A DNA stretch of 64,000 nucleotides from Rosettibacter sp037481715 (lineage in GTDB: Bacteria; Bacteroidota; Ignavibacteria; Ignavibacteriales; Melioribacteraceae). Position numbers and translations under genes: made by a program. Shown in pieces: positions 1 to 8,690 of this stretch. The DNA lies in the NCBI GenBank assembly GCA_037481715.1, contig JBBFLD010000001.1, forward strand, positions 62,001 through 126,000, given 5' to 3'. The first letter of the stretch is position 1. Each line of letters opens with the position of its first letter. Under the pieces are notes generated by a model. The model saw only the letters and a program-made list of their open reading frames with translations, was not told where the DNA came from and did no database searches.

Positions 1-2
1 AA

Positions 3-209
3 TGGTATCTTGATAAAATTAAATCAATGAAAATCTTTTTAGCAGTTGGAGAATGGGATTTAGCAGTTCAAGAAAATAAAAAGATGAGCGAAATTTTATT
101 ATCAAAAAATATTCAACATCATTTAGATATATACCCATATTACGGGCATGATTGGCAGTTATGGAAAAATATTTTCCCTGATTATATTGCAAAAATAATT
201 GAATCATAA
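3..209 (+). CDS. Esterase / alpha-beta hydrolase, C-terminal end (5' truncated)
   Basis: The reading frame is open from the left edge of the window, so only about 68 C-terminal residues are present. They contain a segment resembling the last strands of an alpha/beta-hydrolase esterase: a hydrophobic strand (KIFLAVGEWD), then a helix, then YYGHDWQLWKN. The GHDWxxW stretch is typical of the catalytic-histidine loop in small bacterial esterases (esterase D / COG4947-like). An ATG at 27 is internal and is not the true start. The gene ends 14 bp before the downstream symporter gene and may be cotranscribed with it. The substrate cannot be deduced. Confidence 0.55.
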   Translation, partial: WYLDKIKSMKIFLAVGEWDLAVQENKKMSEILLSKNIQHHLDIYPYYGHDWQLWKNIFPDYIAKIIES

Positions 210-223
210 AAAAACGGTAGATT

Positions 224-1567
224 ATGCAAACCCTTGAAAACTTCTTAAATCAAGTAAACAATTTTGTATGGGGCTTACCACTTCTAATTTTGCTTTTTGG
301 AACTCACTTATTTCTTACCTTCAAACTGAAGTTCATTCAAAAATATTTAGGGACAGCAATAAAAATATCATTCTCAAAAAATAAAGAAGGTAAGGGAGAT
401 ATAAGTCAATTTGGAGCTGTTACTACTGCACTTGCTGCAACAATTGGGACAGGAAATATTGTAGGGGTATCGACTGCTATTGCTTCTGGTGGTCCTGGTG
501 CTGTATTATGGATGTGGCTTACAGGAGTTTTTGGAATTGCTACAAAATATTCAGAAGCTCTTTTATCTGTAAAATATAGAACAATCACAGAAAATGGATT
601 AATGGCTGGCGGTCCAATGTATGTTCTTGAAAGAGGAATGAACAATAAATTTCTTGCTGTTCTTTTTGCAGCATTTACTTCTATTACTGCATTTGGAATC
701 GGGAACATGGTTCAAGCAAATTCTATTTCACACTTAGTTCTTGATGTATTTAATGTCCCTTCATGGATAACAGGAATAATTTTAGCTTTATTAACAGCAG
801 TAGTTATTATTGGAGGAATTAAATCAATTGCAAAAGTTTGTGAAAGATTAGTTCCTTTTATGGCAATCTTTTACATAATTGGCTGTGTGATTTTATTAGT
901 TATTAATTATCAAACAATTCCGCAATCAATTTATTTAATTATAAAAAGTGCATTTACTAGTCATGCTGTTATGGGAGGTTTTATTGGTGCAGGTGTTAAA
1001 GAAGCAATTAGATTTGGAATTGCAAGAGGATTGTTTTCGAACGAGTCGGGTCTTGGAAGTGCACCAATCGTTGCTGCTGCAGCTCAAACAAAAAATCCTG
1101 TCAGGCAAGCTCTCGTTTCTTCAACTGGTACTTTCTGGGATACAGTTGTAGTTTGTGCATTTACAGGACTTGTTATTGTTAATTCATACGAATGGATGAA
1201 AGGATATGATGGAGCTGTACTTACCAAACAAGCATTTTCTGATATACCTGTAATTGGTCCAATTTTATTAACAGTTGGATTATTAACTTTTGTATTCTCT
1301 ACAATTCTTGGCTGGTCATATTATGGAGAAAAAGCAATTGAATATCTTTTTGGTTCAATGCTAATTAAAACTTATCGATGGCTTTGGGTTATCTTTGTTT
1401 TTGTTGGGAGTGTTATGACTTTGAATATAGTCTGGTCGTTTGCTGATATTACAAATGCATTGATGGCAATTCCAAATTTATTTTCACTTATATTTCTTAA
1501 TAAAATTATTGTTAATGAAACAAGAAAATATTTGTGGAATGGAAATATTGAAATGGAAGAATATTAA
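224..1567 (+). CDS. Alanine/glycine:cation symporter family protein (AGCS)
   Basis: A 447-residue polytopic inner-membrane protein with about ten hydrophobic segments, the usual size for the AGCS (AlsT/DagA) family, which imports alanine or glycine with sodium. The family signature lies around residues 73-105, where GTGNIVGVSTAIASGGPGA is followed by an acidic/aromatic helix (WMWLTGVFGIATKYSE). A second conserved stretch, GLFSNESGLGSAPI, lies near residue 270. The ATG is preceded by 'ggtagatt', a weak ribosome binding site. It is followed after 26 bp by an S41-type protease gene on the same strand; peptide breakdown and amino-acid uptake would fit together, but that link is inference. Confidence 0.9.
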   Translation: MQTLENFLNQVNNFVWGLPLLILLFGTHLFLTFKLKFIQKYLGTAIKISFSKNKEGKGDISQFGAVTTALAATIGTGNIVGVSTAIASGGPGAVLWMWLTGVFGIATKYSEALLSVKYRTITENGLMAGGPMYVLERGMNNKFLAVLFAAFTSITAFGIGNMVQANSISHLVLDVFNVPSWITGIILALLTAVVIIGGIKSIAKVCERLVPFMAIFYIIGCVILLVINYQTIPQSIYLIIKSAFTSHAVMGGFIGAGVKEAIRFGIARGLFSNESGLGSAPIVAAAAQTKNPVRQALVSSTGTFWDTVVVCAFTGLVIVNSYEWMKGYDGAVLTKQAFSDIPVIGPILLTVGLLTFVFSTILGWSYYGEKAIEYLFGSMLIKTYRWLWVIFVFVGSVMTLNIVWSFADITNALMAIPNLFSLIFLNKIIVNETRKYLWNGNIEMEEY

Positions 1568-1593
1568 TCATATAAATTAATTGAGGTTCTACT

Positions 1594-4500
1594 ATGAACA
1601 AAAAATCTTTGATTTTATTATCAGGAATTTTTCTGCTTGCATTCATATCAAATTTAATGTCAGCACAAACCGAAGCTCGATTACTTCGTTTCCCAACTAT
1701 TCATGGTGATAAAATTGTTTTTACTTATGCAGGCGATTTGTATTCAGTTGATGCTAAAGGTGGAGTTGCTCGAAAATTAACAAATGATATTGGTTATGAA
1801 ATGTTTCCAAGATTTTCTCCTGATGGGAAATATCTTGCTTTCACAGCTCAATATGATGGAAATACAGAAGTCTATTTAATGCCTTCAGATGGAGGAATAC
1901 CAAAAAGATTAACAATTACTGCTACATTAAACAGAGATGATGTGTCAGACAGAATGGGACCAAATAATATTGTGATGTGCTGGAAAGACAATGAAACAAT
2001 TATATATCGTTCAAGATGGAAAGAGTTTAATGATTTTAAGGGACAACTTTACGAAGTTTCTATTAATGGCGGACTTTCCAAACAACTGCCTCTGCCAAGA
2101 GGCGGCTTTTGTTCATTTTCGCCAGATAAATCTGAATTGGCTTACAATCGAGTTTTTCGAGAATTTAGAACATGGAAAAGATATCGAGGGGGACAGGCAG
2201 ACGATATCTGGATTTACAATTTCAAAACTAAAAAAACAATTAACATCACAAATAATCCTGCTCAAGATATTATTCCAATGTGGTATGGAAATTTAATTTA
2301 TTTCATTTCTGATCGAGATGGCAGATTCAATTTGTATTCGTATAACATTCAAACTAAAGAAACAATAAAGTTAACAAACTTCACACAATTTGATATAAAA
2401 TTTCCTTCACTTGGAGATAATGCAATTGTATTTGAAAACGGAGGTTACATTTATAAATTTGATTTGAAAACTCAAAAAGCAGAAAAGATTACAATTTATT
2501 TAAATGAAGATTTTTATTCAGGAAGAGGGGGATTAATTGATGTAAGCAAGAATGTTACAAATTATGAAATATCACCTGATGGCAAACGAGCTTTGTTTGG
2601 TGCAAGAGGAGAAATATTTACTGTTCCTGCTAAAAATGGTCCTACAAGAAATCTAACAAATACCTCTGGGGTTCATGAACGAAATTCAAAATGGTCGCCA
2701 GACGGCAAATGGATTGCATTCATCTCAGATAAAACAGGCGAAGATGAAATTTATATCATACCTCAAGATGGGAAAGGAGAATCTATACAACTTACTTTCA
2801 ACAGCAATAATTATAAATATGAAATTAAATGGTCGCCAGACAGCAAAAAAATTCTTTGGAACGATAGATTGCAAAGACTATTCTATGTTGATATTGAAAC
2901 AAAAAAAGTAACACTGGTTGACAAATCCGATGCATGGGAAATAACAAGTTTTGCCTGGTCACCAGACAGCAAATGGATTGCATATGCAAAACCTGAAGAT
3001 AGAGCCTTTACAAAAATTTATATTTATTCACTTGATGAAAAAAAATCTTACGAAGTTACCGATAGTTGGTATGATTCTTACGGTCCAGAATTTAGTGATG
3101 ATGGAAAATATTTGTATTTCATTTCTGAAAGAACATTCAATCCAAAATATGGGCAGACAGAATTCAATCATATCTACACAGATATGGCAAAAATTTATCT
3201 GGTAACTTTAACGAAAGATACAAAATCACCATTTGAACCTAAGAGTGATGAGGTTTCGATTAAATCTGAAAATCAAAATATAAAAGAAGGAGATAAAGAA
3301 AAGAAGGAAAGCAAACCAAATGAAATCAAAATTGATTTTGATGGAATAAAAGATAGAATTGCAGAAGTAACTCCAGAAGGCTCAACATATTTCGGATTGA
3401 CTTCGGCTAATAATAAAATTTATTACATGAAAAGAGGTTCAGCAGACCGTAAAGCAAAACTTGTTATGTATGATTTCGAAAAGAAAGCTGAAACTGAACT
3501 TGGCGAAGCTGATGGTTTTGAAATTTCTGCTGATAGAAAAAAAATGATTGTAAGCAGTCAAAATTCATTTTACATAATTGACCTGCCACAAGCAAAACTT
3601 GAATTAAAAGAAAAATTATCACTTGAAGATTTAAAAATGAATCTTGATAAATATGCCGAATGGCATCAAATATTTAATGAATGCTGGAGACAAATGCGTG
3701 ATTTCTTTTTTGACCCAAATATGCATGGAGTAGATTGGGAAAAAGTAAAGAAAAATTATGAACCCCTTGTTGATTATGTCAATCACAGAGCCGATTTAAC
3801 TTATATTATTGGAGAAATGATAGGAGAATTAAATATAGGACATACTTATGTTGGAGGCGGAGATTATCCAAAACCTGAAAGAATTAAATTAGGTTTGCTC
3901 GGTGCTGAACTGGAAAGAGATGATGCAACTAAATTCTATAAAATCAAAAAAATATTGAAAGGACAAAATTGGGACAAAAATCTTCGTTCACCATTGACTG
4001 AAATTGGCGTTAATGTTAATGAAGGAGACTATATAATTGCTGTTAACGGGAAACTTACAAACCAGATGAATAATATTTACGAATCATTAATCAATACAGC
4101 AAATAAACAAGTTACATTAACTATAAACTCATCACCTAAAATTGAAGGAAGCCATGAAACTGTTGTTATCCCAATTGATGATGAACAGCCTTTATACTAT
4201 TACAACTGGGTTCAAAACAATATTGAAAAAGTTAATAAAGCAACGAATGGAAGAGTTGGATATATTCACATTCCAGATATGGGCATAAGAGGATTAAATC
4301 AATTTGCTAAACTTTACTATCCACAATTAAAAAAGGAAGCATTAATTATTGATGACAGAGGAAATGGTGGCGGAAATGTTTCTCCAATGATTCTGGAAAG
4401 ACTTAATAGAAAATTACAAATGATAACCATAGCCCGAAATACAAAACCGAATGTTGACCCAACAGGAACTCATTATGGACCAAAAGTATTATTGCTTGAT

Positions 4501-4857
4501 GAATATTCAGCATCTGATGGAGATATCTTCCCATATCGATTCAGGCAGGCTAAACTTGGTAAATTAATCGGCAAACGTTCTTGGGGTGGAGTTGTTGGAA
4601 TAAGAGGAACTTTACCGCTGGTTGATGGTGGTTATCTCAATAAACCAGAATTTTCTCGTTACGATATTGAAGGCAAAGAATGGATTATGGAAGGCTATGG
4701 AGTTGAACCTGACATTGAAGTAGATAACGACCCTGCACTTGAATATGAAGGAATAGACCAACAATTAAATAAAGCTATTGAAGTTATATTAGAAGAATTA
4801 AAAAATAATCCACCTAAAATTGCACCACCTCCTCCTTATCCAGATAAAAGTAAATAA
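1594..4857 (+). CDS. Tricorn-like S41 family peptidase with WD40-like propeller and PDZ domain
   Basis: A 1087-residue secreted or periplasmic peptidase with a signal peptide ending near SAQ (residue 25). Residues 30-520 hold repeated PD40/TolB-like propeller blades (FSPDGKYLAF, WSPDGKWIAF, WSPDSKKILW). A charged low-complexity linker rich in K and E lies around 550-580. A tricorn C1-like helical region is followed by a PDZ domain (about 770-860) and the S41 catalytic core (about 890-1060). Likely catalytic residues are His750 in NIGHTY and the serine in EYSASDGD (residues 970-976), matching the tricorn protease layout. A proline-rich tail (PPKIAPPPPYP) ends the protein. The role is degradation of peptides in the cell envelope; partner peptidases are not seen here. 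Confidence 0.9.
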   Translation: MNKKSLILLSGIFLLAFISNLMSAQTEARLLRFPTIHGDKIVFTYAGDLYSVDAKGGVARKLTNDIGYEMFPRFSPDGKYLAFTAQYDGNTEVYLMPSDGGIPKRLTITATLNRDDVSDRMGPNNIVMCWKDNETIIYRSRWKEFNDFKGQLYEVSINGGLSKQLPLPRGGFCSFSPDKSELAYNRVFREFRTWKRYRGGQADDIWIYNFKTKKTINITNNPAQDIIPMWYGNLIYFISDRDGRFNLYSYNIQTKETIKLTNFTQFDIKFPSLGDNAIVFENGGYIYKFDLKTQKAEKITIYLNEDFYSGRGGLIDVSKNVTNYEISPDGKRALFGARGEIFTVPAKNGPTRNLTNTSGVHERNSKWSPDGKWIAFISDKTGEDEIYIIPQDGKGESIQLTFNSNNYKYEIKWSPDSKKILWNDRLQRLFYVDIETKKVTLVDKSDAWEITSFAWSPDSKWIAYAKPEDRAFTKIYIYSLDEKKSYEVTDSWYDSYGPEFSDDGKYLYFISERTFNPKYGQTEFNHIYTDMAKIYLVTLTKDTKSPFEPKSDEVSIKSENQNIKEGDKEKKESKPNEIKIDFDGIKDRIAEVTPEGSTYFGLTSANNKIYYMKRGSADRKAKLVMYDFEKKAETELGEADGFEISADRKKMIVSSQNSFYIIDLPQAKLELKEKLSLEDLKMNLDKYAEWHQIFNECWRQMRDFFFDPNMHGVDWEKVKKNYEPLVDYVNHRADLTYIIGEMIGELNIGHTYVGGGDYPKPERIKLGLLGAELERDDATKFYKIKKILKGQNWDKNLRSPLTEIGVNVNEGDYIIAVNGKLTNQMNNIYESLINTANKQVTLTINSSPKIEGSHETVVIPIDDEQPLYYYNWVQNNIEKVNKATNGRVGYIHIPDMGIRGLNQFAKLYYPQLKKEALIIDDRGNGGGNVSPMILERLNRKLQMITIARNTKPNVDPTGTHYGPKVLLLDEYSASDGDIFPYRFRQAKLGKLIGKRSWGGVVGIRGTLPLVDGGYLNKPEFSRYDIEGKEWIMEGYGVEPDIEVDNDPALEYEGIDQQLNKAIEVILEELKNNPPKIAPPPPYPDKSK

Positions 4858-4883
4858 AAAATTGAGAAAACATTAATACAGGC

Positions 4884-4914
4884 TTGCGAATAATTATATA
4901 TAAAATTAATTTTG
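4884..4914 (+). promoter_or_regulatory. Candidate Bacteroidota-type promoter for tRNA-Leu
   Basis: A TTG at 4884-4886 and TAATTTTG at 4907-4914 match the TTTG / TAnnTTTG pattern of primary promoters in Bacteroidota, with about 20 bp between them. The expected start point falls about ten bases before the mature tRNA. The assignment rests on pattern match and position only. Confidence 0.35.
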
Positions 4915-4931
4915 CGCTGCAATTTAAGAGT

Positions 4932-5018
4932 GCCGAAGTGGCGGAATTGGTAGACGCGCTGGACTCAAAATCCAGTGGAGCTCAAAACTCCGTGCCGGTT
5001 CGAGTCCGGCCTTCGGTA
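4932..5018 (+). tRNA. tRNA-Leu (anticodon CAA)
   Basis: An 87-nt cloverleaf with the long variable arm of a leucine tRNA. The acceptor stem GCCGAAG (4932-4938) pairs with CTTCGGT (5011-5017), giving a G-U first pair, and A5018 is the discriminator. The D arm contains GGTAGACGC. The anticodon stem CTGGA/TCCAG encloses CTCAAAA, so the anticodon is CAA (codon UUG). The T arm is GCCGG-TTCGAGT-CCGGC. CCA is not encoded. It stands alone between the protease gene and the galactose locus. Confidence 0.97.
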
Positions 5019-5321
5019 CTAATTGATAACTTCTTAAAAAAATCATTTCTTACTCACTCATAAATTCAAGAATAATAGAATATTGACATTCAGTAAAATG
5101 TATTAACTATTTGTATTAATTAATAAATGCCAAAAGAATAAAAAAGAAGGGAACAGAATTTTTATGTTGAGCTGAAATTATAAAGGGAATCAAAACTATA
5201 AGTAAATCATTTATCAAATATATTACATAGTTTGATTCTTAGTGGAAGTTGCAATTTTTTGAAGCATCTATCTTGTAATTATGAACATTAATCAATGACT
5301 ATCTACTTTCATTATAGATTA
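5019..5321. other. Intergenic stretch with no recognisable feature
   Basis: About 300 bp of A+T-rich sequence between tRNA-Leu and a small minus-strand gene. No open frame with a plausible start and ribosome binding site, no strong inverted repeat and no attachment-site duplication of the tRNA 3' end were seen. Confidence 0.5.
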
Positions 5322-5453
5322 TCATTTGTTCGATTTATCATGAACATAATGAAAACCATTTTCATCTTCATATCCTAATGGTGCATATTTAATTGCAAAT
5401 GCCATAACAATTAAAAATAAAACAAAGTAGCCGATAAGATAAAATAATAGCAT
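5322..5453 (-). CDS. Small single-pass membrane protein (43 residues), unknown function
   Basis: A short reading frame of 44 codons on the minus strand. It starts with ATG at 5453 and is preceded by AGAGGTG, a good ribosome binding site spaced five bases from the start. Residues 1-21 form one hydrophobic helix (LLFYLIGYFVLFLIVMAFAI). They are followed by KYAPLGYEDENGFHYVHD, a soluble acidic and aromatic tail, so the likely topology is N-terminal anchor and cytoplasmic or periplasmic tail. The composition looks protein-like rather than random. It lies upstream of, and divergent from, the LacI-type regulator. I do not recognise the family; a small accessory subunit of a membrane transporter or enzyme is possible but unproven. 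Confidence 0.55.
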   Translation of the reverse strand: MLLFYLIGYFVLFLIVMAFAIKYAPLGYEDENGFHYVHDKSNK

Positions 5454-5662
5454 ATTACACCTCTATTAAGTCTAACTAATTATCGAAAGAATATTGAAAA
5501 AGTTTAGCAGGAAGGAAGAAATTTTTATAAAATTTATTGAAATCTTGACTACACGTAATAAATTATGGTAGGGGTAAATATAAATTACACTTAAACAGAT
5601 TTGATAAAATTAATGGGGATTAAAAAACTCAAAAAAAAATTTACAAAAATTGTAATGATATC

Positions 5663-5691
5663 TTGACAAATCAAAATATAAATTCTAATTT
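5663..5691 (+). promoter_or_regulatory. Promoter of the LacI-type regulator gene
   Basis: TTGACA (5663-5668), a 17-bp spacer and TAATTT (5686-5691) form a good -35/-10 pair. The downstream end runs into the operator at 5691-5704, so bound repressor would block this promoter, as expected for autoregulation. The same arrangement recurs at 14599-14627. Confidence 0.6.
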
Positions 5692-5704
5692 GCAATCGTT
5701 TGCA
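5691..5704. promoter_or_regulatory. LacI-family operator, site 1 (lacI promoter)
   Basis: TGCAATCGTTTGCA is a near-perfect palindrome with the central CG typical of LacI/GalR-family operators (TGCAAnCGnTTGCA). It overlaps the -10 region of the regulator gene and lies 15 bp before its start codon. Near-identical sites stand at 6740 and 14627. Confidence 0.75.
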
Positions 5705-5719
5705 AATTAAATTTTTTTT

Positions 5720-6724
5720 ATGAGACACAGCACAATAACAGATATTGCAAAAAAATTAGGAATTTCTGCTTCTACAGTTTCCCGTGCTTTGAACGACCAC
5801 CCCGATATCAGTGCTGAAACAAAGAAAAAAGTAAAAAAAGTAGCCAAAGAATTAAATTATAGACCCAATCCTATAGCTCAAAGCTTAAAAAGTAATCGAA
5901 CATCCACAATTGGTGTTATTGTCCCAGAAATTAAACATGATTTCTTTTCTTCTGCTATCAGCGGAATTGAACAAGTAGCTTATAATTCGGGCTATACTAT
6001 AATTTTATGTCAATCAAATGAAAGTTTTGAAAGAGAAGTTGTTAATACTAATTTACTTATGTATCACAGAGTTGCAGGGTTAATAGTTTCAATTTCACAA
6101 AACACAAAACAAAGTGACCATTTTAAGGATGTTCTTGATAAAGGAATTCCACTTGTGTTTTTTGATAGAACATGTGAAGATATTGATACTTTTAAAGTTG
6201 TAATTGATGACAAAAAAAGTGCGTTTAATGCAGTTTCATATTTAATAAAAAAGGGCTATAAAAAAATTGCTCACTTTGCTGGTCCTACTGGTCTTGATAT
6301 CTGTAAAAAAAGAATGAGTGGTTACATAGATGCATTAAAAGAAAATGGAATTAATGTAGACCAAAATTTAATTAAGTATGGAGGATTACACGAACAGGAT
6401 GGCTACAATTCAATGAATTCTTTGCTTGAAAAAAATATTATACCTGATGCTATCTTTGCTGTTAACGACCCCGTTGCAATTGGTGCATTTCAAAGAATTA
6501 AAGAATCAGGTTTAAAAATTCCCGATGATATTGCAATAGTTGGTTTTTCAAATAATAAAATTACAAGTCTGGTGGATCCACCATTAACAACAGTTAATCA
6601 GCCTTCATTTGAAATGGGTAAAAAAGCTGCAGAAATTTTAATTGATATTATCGAAAACAAAAATTTGCCTGATGAAAAAGAAATTATTTTAAATGCAGAA
6701 TTAATAATTCGTGCATCAACTTAA
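5720..6724 (+). CDS. LacI/GalR-family transcriptional regulator of the galactose/galactan locus
   Basis: A 334-residue regulator of normal family length. Residues 3-60 form the LacI-type helix-turn-helix and hinge (TITDIAKKLGISASTVSRAL, then YRPNPIAQSL). Residues 60-334 form a periplasmic-binding-protein-like sensor domain, with IGVIVPEIKHDFF near 62 and the conserved AVNDPVAIGAF near 248. There is no clear Shine-Dalgarno sequence before the ATG. It is followed by the symporter-galK-galT-beta-galactosidase operon, and its operator is found at three promoters in the window. It is therefore likely the local repressor, induced by galactose or a galacto-oligosaccharide. The inducer is inferred from the neighbouring enzymes only. 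Confidence 0.92.
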   Translation: MRHSTITDIAKKLGISASTVSRALNDHPDISAETKKKVKKVAKELNYRPNPIAQSLKSNRTSTIGVIVPEIKHDFFSSAISGIEQVAYNSGYTIILCQSNESFEREVVNTNLLMYHRVAGLIVSISQNTKQSDHFKDVLDKGIPLVFFDRTCEDIDTFKVVIDDKKSAFNAVSYLIKKGYKKIAHFAGPTGLDICKKRMSGYIDALKENGINVDQNLIKYGGLHEQDGYNSMNSLLEKNIIPDAIFAVNDPVAIGAFQRIKESGLKIPDDIAIVGFSNNKITSLVDPPLTTVNQPSFEMGKKAAEILIDIIENKNLPDEKEIILNAELIIRAST

Positions 6725-6739
6725 TTTTTTGCATATTTA

Positions 6740-6753
6740 TGCAATCGTTTGTT
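6740..6753. promoter_or_regulatory. LacI-family operator, site 2 (gal operon)
   Basis: TGCAATCGTTTGTT shares its first twelve bases with the sites at 5691 and 14627. It lies 15 bp after the regulator stop codon and 32 bp before the symporter start. A TATTTA just upstream (6734-6739) could serve as -10, but no good -35 is visible. Readthrough from the regulator promoter may therefore also supply the operon. An AGAGGA ribosome binding site for the symporter follows at 6773-6778. Confidence 0.7.
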
Positions 6754-6785
6754 AAAGTAAATATCCACAAATAGAGGAATTATTT

Positions 6786-8447
6786 ATGCCATCAATAGGA
6801 TTAACTTTTATCGACTGGATTATTATCTTTATCTACTTTGCCTTTGTTCTGGGCATTGGAGTTTATCTCCGCAGATTTACTACAAGTGAAGAAGATTTCT
6901 TTCTTGCAGGAAGAAAAAATTCTTCGTGGGTTGCTGGTTTAGCATTTTTATCTGCCAACTTAGGTGCACTTGAATTGCTTGGTATGACAGGCAATACATT
7001 CAAATATGGAATGTATGTAGCTCATTTCTATTGGATTGGTGCTATCCCAGCTATGCTATTCCTTGGTGTCTACATGATGCCATTTTATTACAGCAGTAAA
7101 ATTAAATCCATTCCCGGTTATCTTAAACTTAGATTCGATGAAAAAACAAGAGTACTCAATGGAATCTCTTTTGCTATTATGACATTGCTTGTATCAGGAA
7201 TTAATCTTTATGCAATGGCTCTTGTGCTTCATACTTTCCTGGGATGGAACTGGGATATTAGCATGTGGGTATCTGCACTTACAGTTGCTGCTTATGTAAC
7301 ATTAAGTGGTTTAATGTCAGCAATATTTACAGAAATAATCCAATTCTTTTTAATATGGTTTGGTTTGTTCTTGGTTTCAATTATGGGAATAATTGAAATT
7401 GGCAGCATTGACCAAATATTAAATAGACTTCCAGCTTCAATGAACACACTCTGGTCTACATCTGCAGACCCAACACAAAATGGAATGATGATTCATTGGG
7501 CTGGAATTGTTCTTGGTTTGGGGTTTGTTCTTTCTTTTGGTTATTGGACTACAGACTTTCTTGTTGTTCAAAGAGCATTTTCTGCAAAAGATCTTAGAGC
7601 AGCTCGAATGACTCCAATTCTTGCTTCATTTTTCAAAATGGCACTTCCATTCATAGTTATTCTTGCTGGATTAATTGCAATTGCTTTATCAAATGACCCA
7701 AACAGCGGTTTCAAATTATTAGAAGATGGCGGTCAGGTAAATTATGATTCTGCACTTCCCATGTTAATCAAAAGATATTATCCAAGTGGATTAGTCGGCT
7801 TGGGTGTTACTGCATTACTTGCTGGATTTATGGCAGGTCAGGCTGGCAACATCAGTGCATTTAATACTGTTTGGACTTATGATATTTATAAATCAGTCCT
7901 TAACAAAAATGCCAGCGATAAACATTTACTTTGGATGGGAAGAGTATCAACTGTAGTTGGTGTTATAATTTCTTTAGGAACTGCTTATTGGGCAAAAAGT
8001 TTTCCAAGCATTATGGATTATATGCAGGCAATTTTTTCATGGGTTAATGCACCTTTATTTGCTACAATGCTATTAGGAATGTTTGTATGGTGGATTACTC
8101 CAAATGGTGCATTCTGGGGATTAATAACAGGAATGCTTTCTTCATTTTTAATGTATATGGGAGTAAAGTTCCATTGGTTTAATGAAAGCATAATTACAAT
8201 GTCGAGTGTTCAAAGTGATATGGCTGCAAATTTCTGGAGAGCATGGTGGGCATGGCTTATTTGTGCTGTTGTTACTGTTGTAATCAGTTTATTTACAAAA
8301 AAGAAACCAAAAGAAGAACTTGTTGGCTTGGTAAAAGGATTAACTGATGAAAAGCATGATGCACATTTGCCTTTCGTAAAACGTCCGGAATTTGTGGCAA
8401 TTATTTCATTAATTGTATTAGTAATATTAAATATTATTTTCTGGTAA
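6786..8447 (+). CDS. Sodium/solute symporter (SSS family), likely galactose importer
   Basis: A 553-residue inner-membrane protein with roughly 13-14 hydrophobic helices, typical of the SSS family that includes the sodium/galactose and sodium/glucose symporters. Family features include EEDFFLAGRKNSSWVAGLAF near residues 35-54, an SANLGALELLGMTGNTFKYG stretch, and GYWTTDFLVVQRAFSAKD near 255. It has a clear AGAGGA ribosome binding site. It is the first gene of an operon with galK, galT and a beta-galactosidase, all behind a LacI-type operator, so free galactose released in the periplasm is the most likely substrate. Glucose or another hexose cannot be excluded from sequence alone. Confidence 0.88.
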   Translation: MPSIGLTFIDWIIIFIYFAFVLGIGVYLRRFTTSEEDFFLAGRKNSSWVAGLAFLSANLGALELLGMTGNTFKYGMYVAHFYWIGAIPAMLFLGVYMMPFYYSSKIKSIPGYLKLRFDEKTRVLNGISFAIMTLLVSGINLYAMALVLHTFLGWNWDISMWVSALTVAAYVTLSGLMSAIFTEIIQFFLIWFGLFLVSIMGIIEIGSIDQILNRLPASMNTLWSTSADPTQNGMMIHWAGIVLGLGFVLSFGYWTTDFLVVQRAFSAKDLRAARMTPILASFFKMALPFIVILAGLIAIALSNDPNSGFKLLEDGGQVNYDSALPMLIKRYYPSGLVGLGVTALLAGFMAGQAGNISAFNTVWTYDIYKSVLNKNASDKHLLWMGRVSTVVGVIISLGTAYWAKSFPSIMDYMQAIFSWVNAPLFATMLLGMFVWWITPNGAFWGLITGMLSSFLMYMGVKFHWFNESIITMSSVQSDMAANFWRAWWAWLICAVVTVVISLFTKKKPKEELVGLVKGLTDEKHDAHLPFVKRPEFVAIISLIVLVILNIIFW

Positions 8448-8462
8448 AATGGAGAATGAAAT

Positions 8463-8681
8463 ATGACAGTAAAAGGAATGAAACCAATCTGGTATTTCGT
8501 TGGATTAATCCTTCTAATAATTGGAGGAATAATATTTCTTACAGGAATTTATTATTTATTAAATCCATCAGCACGATATACAGTCTTAAGTGAAACGCAC
8601 CCAAATATCTGGTGGGGTGCAGTAATGCTAATTTTTGGAAGCATTTTATATTTCAAAAACAGGAATAAAATTATTCAATAG
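8463..8681 (+). CDS. Small two-helix membrane protein between symporter and galK
   Basis: A 72-residue protein with two hydrophobic segments (about residues 10-31 and 48-63) joined by a polar loop containing NPSARYTVLSETHPNIWWG, and a basic tail (YFKNRNKIIQ). It starts 15 bp after the symporter stop and ends 9 bp before galK, with a ribosome binding site (GGAGAATGA) in front, so it is almost certainly expressed with the sugar operon. I do not recognise a named family. Its position suggests an accessory subunit of the symporter, which is inference. Confidence 0.72.
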   Translation: MTVKGMKPIWYFVGLILLIIGGIIFLTGIYYLLNPSARYTVLSETHPNIWWGAVMLIFGSILYFKNRNKIIQ

Positions 8682-8690
8682 GGGAAAAGA

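Noticed and set aside
406..708. 100-codon minus-strand frame opposite the AGCS symporter
   Set aside because: Antisense shadow of conserved transmembrane sequence.
4932..5321. tRNA-Leu as an integration site for the following galactose locus
   Set aside because: No repeat of the tRNA 3' end and no integrase were seen in the window.
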